Shown: in pieces, positions 13,924 through 17,021 of the stretch
Layout of the letters: each line of letters opens with the position of its first letter
Numbering within the stretch: the stretch's first letter is position 1
NCBI GenBank assembly: GCA_023418705.1
Contig: JAEZYZ010000451.1
Coordinates: 1 to 17,021, forward strand
Source: Pseudomonadota bacterium
Lineage (GTDB): Bacteria > Myxococcota_A > Polyangia > Polyangiales > Polyangiaceae
Reading direction: 5' to 3'
Length of the DNA: 17,021 nucleotides
Position numbers and translations under genes: made by a program
Notes under the pieces: model-generated
Databases searched by the model: none
Told to the model about the DNA's origin: nothing
Seen by the model: only the letters and a program-made list of their open reading frames with translations

Positions 13924-14894
13924 AGCGGGCGAGCTGGAGCACGGCCGGGTCGCTTGCGCGCTGGCGGCCGCTCGCGCACTGCAAGGCCGTCGTGCGCGTC
14001 GGGCTCACCCTGCTCGCGCTGCAGGCGCTGTTCGGGATCTGGTGTTTGGACCGCGCCTTCGCGAAGGCCGGGGAAATCGTGCTCGGCATCGGCGCGGAGA
14101 CCGCACGGCTGGTGCAGGGGGATCCAAGGGGCGGCGAACGGCTGCATCTCAACGGCGCCCGCTTCGAGATCAGCACGGCCAGGAGCGCGCTGAGCGTCTC
14201 GGATGCGGCCGACCGTGTGGCGTCGTGGTGCGCCGCGCGCGCGCCGGCCCCGGACGTGCCGGCGGCGCTGGCGGCGGCGGTCGAGCCAGCCTCGAGGCTG
14301 GCGCCGGCTGCGATGGCGCGGCACGTGTTCAGCTTCGAGGACGGTCCGCGCGTGGGCGTCGTCTGTCTGCTCTCGGAGCGGTCGGACTCCTGGGCAGCGT
14401 TCGCCGAGAGTGTGTCGCGCTTCTTGCGGAGCGGCGATCTGAGCGAAATTGGCACCCCGGTGAGCGTGTTCATCGAGCCGGCGTCGGAGGGGGGCTCGGT
14501 GCTGGTCGTCGCCGCCGCGGTCTCGGCGATCAACGTCTACGACATGTTTCCCCAGCAGGGGGACGCCCCGGGTCAGGATCCGGCGGCGTTGCCGCGCCCT
14601 GAGGGCGGTCGACGGCTGATTTCGGGCTGGGCGGAGTCGGGCCCCGGAGCGATCACGGTGTACGCGGTCCGCGGGAAGGCGAGCGCCCCGCTGAGGACGG
14701 CGTACGCCGAGCGCCTTCGCGGTATGGGCTGGCAGGTGCAGCCGCCGAACGGCGCGGGACACACGCCGGCGCGGCTCGCCGAGGCGGCGGTTTGGTGGAT
14801 TCGCCGCGGCGAAACATCGGCCCTGGTCCACTTCGAAGATCACGAAGGTCAGGTGCTGGTCTCGGTGGTGACGGAGGTCTCGGGCGCTCCGTGA
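13920..14894 (+). CDS. Unassigned membrane-anchored protein, last gene of Tad run
   Basis: I do not recognise this 324-residue protein. One hydrophobic helix at about 24-44 (VVRVGLTLLALQALFGIWCL) is followed by an exported, mixed alpha/beta region with no motif I can name. The segment at about 264-322 has alternating strands and helices (ITVYAVRGKASAPLRTAYAE, then ETSALVHFEDHEGQVLVSVV) and resembles a small duplicated alpha/beta fold. The ATG overlaps the preceding pseudopilin stop, so it is almost certainly co-translated with the Tad genes. The frame is open back to 13806 only as overlap. Its position at the end suggests a pilus-biogenesis accessory. Function unknown. Confidence 0.8.
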   Translation: MKRASWSTAGSLARWRPLAHCKAVVRVGLTLLALQALFGIWCLDRAFAKAGEIVLGIGAETARLVQGDPRGGERLHLNGARFEISTARSALSVSDAADRVASWCAARAPAPDVPAALAAAVEPASRLAPAAMARHVFSFEDGPRVGVVCLLSERSDSWAAFAESVSRFLRSGDLSEIGTPVSVFIEPASEGGSVLVVAAAVSAINVYDMFPQQGDAPGQDPAALPRPEGGRRLISGWAESGPGAITVYAVRGKASAPLRTAYAERLRGMGWQVQPPNGAGHTPARLAEAAVWWIRRGETSALVHFEDHEGQVLVSVVTEVSGAP

Positions 14895-14896
14895 CG

Positions 14897-14943
14897 GTGT
14901 CCTGGGACACTCGGGGGGTCGGTGTACCAGCGATTTGAGACAC
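14897..14943 (+). promoter_or_regulatory. Two GTGTC/GACAC dyads, candidate activator sites
   Basis: The first dyad is GTGTCC-TG-GGACAC (14897-14910); the second pairs GTGT (14922-14925) with ACAC (14940-14943) across a wider spacer. Relative to the predicted sigma-54 start near 15029, they lie at about -132 to -119 and -107 to -86, the range where enhancer-binding proteins of the NtrC family usually bind. Their binding function is inferred; the first dyad could instead be part of a terminator after the Tad run. Confidence 0.45.
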
Positions 14944-14944
14944 C

Positions 14945-14962
14945 CGGGCCCGTGAGGGCCCG
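14945..14962 (+). terminator. GC-rich hairpin after the Tad gene run
   Basis: CGGGCCC (14945-14951) and GGGCCCG (14956-14962) form a perfect 7-bp stem with a 4-nt GTGA loop, 50 nt after the last Tad gene stop. No T-tract follows (the next bases are CGATCGACG), so it is not a classic intrinsic terminator, though in GC-rich genomes such stems often mark transcript ends. Confidence 0.5.
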
Positions 14963-15002
14963 CGATCGACGAAAATTCGAAGCCCGGCGGCGACATCGGG
15001 GT

Positions 15003-15018
15003 CGGCACACGGCTTGCT
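15003..15018 (+). promoter_or_regulatory. Sigma-54 type -24/-12 promoter
   Basis: GGCAC at 15004-15008 and TTGCT at 15014-15018 match the sigma-54 consensus TGGCAC-N5-TTGCW except for the first T (C here). The invariant GG and GC are exactly 10 nt apart. Transcription would start near 15029, giving a leader of about 53 nt to the ATG at 15082. Sigma-54 promoters require an enhancer-binding activator, and two dyads lie at a suitable distance upstream. The match is good, but no activator gene is in the window. Confidence 0.6.
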
Positions 15019-15081
15019 CAAGGGGCTGGCGGAGGGCGCTTCGCGCGCTCCCTTCGCCGAAATCTGGAGAGCAAGAGCCAA

Positions 15082-15486
15082 ATGATGTCTGCAGTTGCTT
15101 CGCACAGGGGATCGCGCCTGCCATCGGCTTTGAGCCAGGGCAGCGCGTTTGGGTCGTTCATGAAGACGGTCGACGCTGCCGCCGTGCCGTTGGTGGTGCG
15201 CGCCAATGGCCACGTCGAGCTGGCGGGCAACGACCCTGGGCTGCGACCGAGCGCCCGGGCCGTGCTCGTCTACCTCGCCGAGAACTCTCACCGCTACGTC
15301 TCCGCTCAGGAGGTGCTGCGCTGTGTTCTCAACACGTGCGGCGACGGAGGCAGTGTCCGCAACCACATCATGGAGATCCGACAGCGGTTGATGCAGGCGG
15401 GCTACCGTGATCCCGTCGCCACCAAGCGGCGGCACGGCTATCGGCTCTCGCTGCCCGTGACGCTGCTCCGCGACGTTGCGAGCTGA
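15082..15486 (+). CDS. Stand-alone OmpR/PhoB-type winged-helix regulator
   Basis: This 134-residue protein consists of a short variable lead (1-37) and one winged-helix DNA-binding domain of the Trans_reg_C type (about 38-123). The signs are ARAVLVYLAENSHRYVSAQE (59-78), the recognition-helix region SVRNHIMEIRQRL (91-103) and the wing signature VATKRRHGYRLSL (112-124). No receiver domain precedes it, so it is not a normal response regulator. There are ATG codons at 15082 and 15085, with GGAG 12 nt and AAGAG 4 nt upstream of the first, so the exact start is soft. It has its own sigma-54-like promoter and follows the Tad run, so it may regulate pili; this is inference. Confidence 0.8.
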   Translation: MMSAVASHRGSRLPSALSQGSAFGSFMKTVDAAAVPLVVRANGHVELAGNDPGLRPSARAVLVYLAENSHRYVSAQEVLRCVLNTCGDGGSVRNHIMEIRQRLMQAGYRDPVATKRRHGYRLSLPVTLLRDVAS

Positions 15487-15509
15487 CGCGCAGCTCAAAC
15501 CCGATGGAC

Positions 15510-15561
15510 CGGAAGGTGGCGCGAGCCCGAGCTTGACCCGGCGGCGGGGCGCCACCTTCCG
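15510..15561. terminator. Long inverted repeat between convergent genes
   Basis: A perfect 13-bp inverted repeat, CGGAAGGTGGCGC (15510-15522) and GCGCCACCTTCCG (15549-15561), encloses 26 nt. It lies between the stops of the plus-strand winged-helix gene (15486) and the minus-strand DUF72 gene (15620). This position suggests a shared bidirectional terminator, although neither side has a clear T-tract. Confidence 0.65.
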
Positions 15562-15619
15562 TGCTCCGGCGGCAGGCCGATCACGCCACCACCACGCGCT
15601 GACGACCGGACGACGGCGC

Positions 15620-16270
15620 TCAGAGCCCCGCGGCTTTCTTGAAGCGCTTGGCGTCGGCGAACATGTCGACGTTGGTGAAGACGTAGGTGGCGTTCTGGTC
15701 GCCGCCCTGCTTGCAGATCTGGGCGAGCCGTTCGATGGCCGGATCTTCGTAGCGGGATTTGTGGCCCGCGGGGCCGGGCAGGCGGTAGTAGGCGATCGGG
15801 CGCTTGGACAGGCCGTGCTGTAGGGGATCGCGGGCGGCGATCGTCTTGGTGTCCTCGGCGAGGCCATCGGCGTCGTCGGGATCCCACGCGGGGCCGGCCT
15901 CGAACACGATGGTGGAAAACTGCTCGCGGACGCCCTTCAGGAAGTCCCGCAGCGCAGCGCGGTTGTTGCGCGTGGCAGGGAAGTCCGTGCCCGCAAGAAA
16001 GACCGCCGTCGTGGCGTCGAGCTCCTTGGCGATCTCTCCGAGGCCGGTCAGCGCGGTCTCGATCACCTTGCCTTCGCGGAAGTTCTCCTGGCTGATCTGG
16101 CGGGGGCCGAGCAGCGCGAACTCGAAGCCCTGGGGTGCCTCTCGGCGCCAGCGGCGGATCGTGCCGGGGCCGGGCGTGGCAAGGTGCGTCTCCTGCACCT
16201 CGACGAACAGGTACTCCTTGAAGTACCGCGTCGCGGGGACCGCAAAACCAGCGCAACCCACCGTAATCAT
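15620..16270 (-). CDS. DUF72 family protein
   Basis: This 216-residue protein resembles the DUF72 (YecE-like) TIM-barrel family. Its N-terminus MITVGCAGFAVP fits the start strand seen in this family. It also has WRREAPQGFEFALLGPRQIS (41-60), an acidic strand region at about 120-130 (IVFEAGPAWDP) and the conserved C-terminal YYRLPGPAGHKSRYEDPAIE (161-180) followed by TYVFTNVDMFADAKRF. It is shorter than many DUF72 proteins (about 240-270 residues), with a reduced N-terminal part. The ATG lies at 16270; an AGGG (complement of 16281-16284) 10 nt upstream is a modest ribosome site. The biochemical function of DUF72 is not known to me. It converges with the winged-helix gene and is probably unrelated to the pilus genes. 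Confidence 0.85.
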   Translation of the reverse strand: MITVGCAGFAVPATRYFKEYLFVEVQETHLATPGPGTIRRWRREAPQGFEFALLGPRQISQENFREGKVIETALTGLGEIAKELDATTAVFLAGTDFPATRNNRAALRDFLKGVREQFSTIVFEAGPAWDPDDADGLAEDTKTIAARDPLQHGLSKRPIAYYRLPGPAGHKSRYEDPAIERLAQICKQGGDQNATYVFTNVDMFADAKRFKKAAGL

Positions 16271-16294
16271 GGCGGCAGAACCCTAACACAGCCG

Positions 16295-16306
16295 AGCCGA
16301 TCGGCT
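16295..16306. promoter_or_regulatory. 12-bp palindrome upstream of DUF72 gene
   Basis: AGCCGATCGGCT is a perfect 12-bp palindrome lying 25-36 nt upstream of the DUF72 start codon on the minus strand, a typical place for an operator. Palindromes of this size do arise by chance in GC-rich DNA, so the role is unproven. Confidence 0.35.
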
Positions 16307-16424
16307 AGGGCGACTTTGCGCGGATCCAATGACGAGGCCTCGGGACCCGGGCGCGCGACCCGTGCGCAGCGCCGACGGTGCACGTCACGAGGGTGCGATC
16401 CCGCCTTCGAATGACAAAATCGTT

Positions 16425-16460
16425 GGCTCCCGCCACGCGCGTCAGGCGCGTGCGGGAGCC
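16425..16460 (-). terminator. Strong intrinsic terminator of the minus-strand cysteine-rich gene
   Basis: GGCTCCCGC (16425-16433) pairs with GCGGGAGCC (16452-16460), and, past one bulged C at 16434, ACGCGC (16435-16440) pairs with GCGCGT (16446-16451): 15 bp in all with a 5-nt loop. Read on the minus strand it is followed by AACGATTTTG, a modest T-tract. It lies 68 nt past the stop of the gene ending at 16528. Confidence 0.65.
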
Positions 16461-16487
16461 CAGGGGTTGGTCTTCGATCTTCGACCT

Positions 16488-16507
16488 GCGGGGGCGATCG
16501 CTCCCGC
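16488..16507 (-). terminator. Near-perfect palindromic hairpin after minus-strand gene
   Basis: A 20-nt palindrome with a single G-T mismatch (core GCGATCGC, flanked by GCGGG and CCCGC) lies 21 nt after the stop at 16528 on the minus strand. No T-tract follows; it stands in tandem with the stronger hairpin at 16425-16460. As a cruciform or protein site it is equally possible. Confidence 0.4.
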
Positions 16508-16527
16508 CTGCCCGAGACGTCAGCGCA

Positions 16528-17021
16528 TCAGGGGATCAGGCAGGCGGTCACGCAGTCATCATTGTTGATGGTGCAGGCGATCAGCGCGTCGGTGGCCTCG
16601 CCCACGACGGGGAGCCCGCACTCCGGGGTCACGCACTCACCAGCACAGGTCGCCACCCGAGTATCGAACTCCATCGCGCTGTCGGCGGAATCCAGCATGC
16701 ACTGCACCCAGCAGCCATACTCTCCGGGACGATTGCCGCCCGTCTCCGGTCCGCCCCAACCGCAGAGGTCGTCCGGCTCGTAGGCGTAGCACTGGCTGAA
16801 CGCGTCGCAGCAATTGGCGGCCAGGCACTCCTCGCAGGCGTTCTGCGGGTCCGTGCAGCCCCACTGCGTCGCGCCAACGGGAGGATCCTCGCAGCTGAGC
16901 GTGCCTGTGCCCCCGGTGCCGCCACCGGTCCCGCCCGTTCCGCCGGTCGCGCCGCCGCTGCCGCCGGTCGCGCCGCCGCTGCCGCCGGTTGCCCCGCCGG
17001 TGCCCCCGGTAGAGCCCCCGC
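16528..17021 (-). CDS. Secreted cysteine-rich protein with GGT-repeat linker (partial, C-terminus)
   Basis: The minus strand is open from the right edge to a TGA at 16528-16530, giving about 164 codons of a protein whose N-terminus lies outside the window. The visible N-terminal part is a low-complexity linker of Gly-Gly-Thr/Ala/Ser repeats, including the 7-residue unit GGATGGS. The C-terminal about 125 residues hold 16 cysteines in a regular pattern (CEECLAANCC, CWVQCM, CAGEC, CVTACLIP at the end). Such linker-plus-Cys-domain proteins are, from general knowledge, common as predicted lipoproteins or secreted proteins in Polyangium/Sorangium-type myxobacteria. Function unknown. Two hairpins downstream would end the transcript. 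No start codon is in view, which makes the gene easy to overlook; shorter ATG frames in this stretch are shadows. Confidence 0.75.
   Translation of the reverse strand, partial: GGSTGGTGGATGGSGGATGGSGGATGGTGGTGGGTGGTGTLSCEDPPVGATQWGCTDPQNACEECLAANCCDAFSQCYAYEPDDLCGWGGPETGGNRPGEYGCWVQCMLDSADSAMEFDTRVATCAGECVTPECGLPVVGEATDALIACTINNDDCVTACLIP
16933..17003 (-). repeat. 21-bp tandem repeat encoding GGATGGS linker
   Basis: On the plus strand the unit CCGGTCGCGCCGCCGCTGCCG occurs twice back to back with degenerate copies on both sides; on the coding minus strand it encodes GGATGGS. The two central copies are identical, so recent slippage is likely and length may differ between strains. The edges are approximate. 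Confidence 0.75.

Larger units (their letters stand above)
16271..16527. other. Intergenic region between two minus-strand genes
   Basis: This 257-nt stretch has no supported gene. It holds the two hairpins described separately (16425-16460 and 16488-16507) and the 12-bp palindrome 16295-16306. Short open frames here have no ribosome site or domain character. Confidence 0.5.

Noticed and set aside
16637..16864. 75-residue minus-strand frame with an ATG
   Set aside because: It is a frame shadow of the cysteine-rich C-terminus ending at 16528, whose regular Cys pattern and repeat linker are the coding signal.

Overview
The window is very GC-rich (by eye roughly 70% or more), with strong third-position G/C bias and long antisense shadow frames. 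Together with Myxococcota-style gene content this suggests a large-genome delta-proteobacterium, most likely of the Sorangium/Polyangium side of the Myxococcota. That content includes lipoproteins, Gly-Gly-Thr repeat linkers feeding cysteine-rich domains, a sigma-54-like promoter and an FHA-fused ATPase. The taxonomic call is inference, not proof.

Positions 216-14894 hold one long plus-strand gene run, nearly all with start/stop overlaps or very short gaps. It encodes a Tad/Flp (type IVc) pilus or Tad-like secretion machine. The first block (216-5637) is the core: CpaB, a short CpaC-type secretin, a CpaF ATPase with an N-terminal FHA domain, and the TadB and TadC platform proteins. The second block (5634-9421) is an accessory envelope module around a second CpaF ATPase that lacks FHA: a single-pass membrane protein, a TadD-like TPR lipoprotein, the ATPase, another single-pass protein with an internal tandem repeat, and a beta-rich lipoprotein. 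The third block (9426-14894) holds substrates and processing: a 59-codon Flp-like pilin, the likely major Flp pilin behind a strong 5' hairpin, a CpaA/TadV prepilin peptidase, a large TadE-like pseudopilin, a cysteine-rich TadG-like protein, a second TadE/F-like pseudopilin and an unassigned membrane protein. No TadZ/CpaE ATPase is visible, although the window edge could hide one.

After the run, at about 14895-15081, lie a hairpin, two GTGTC/GACAC dyads and a good sigma-54 -24/-12 match. These precede a stand-alone OmpR/PhoB-type winged-helix protein (15082-15486). A long inverted repeat (15510-15561) separates it from a convergent DUF72 gene (15620-16270, minus). The right end is the C-terminus of a secreted cysteine-rich protein on the minus strand (16528 to beyond 17021), followed by two hairpins that probably end its transcript.

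Working model: the secretin and CpaB form the outer conduit, TadB/TadC the inner-membrane platform, and the two ATPases drive it either at different steps or with different regulation. The peptidase CpaA matures the Flp and TadE-like pilins. The TPR lipoprotein and other accessory envelope proteins support assembly or specificity. Positions 1-215 and 16271-16527 contain no gene I can support.
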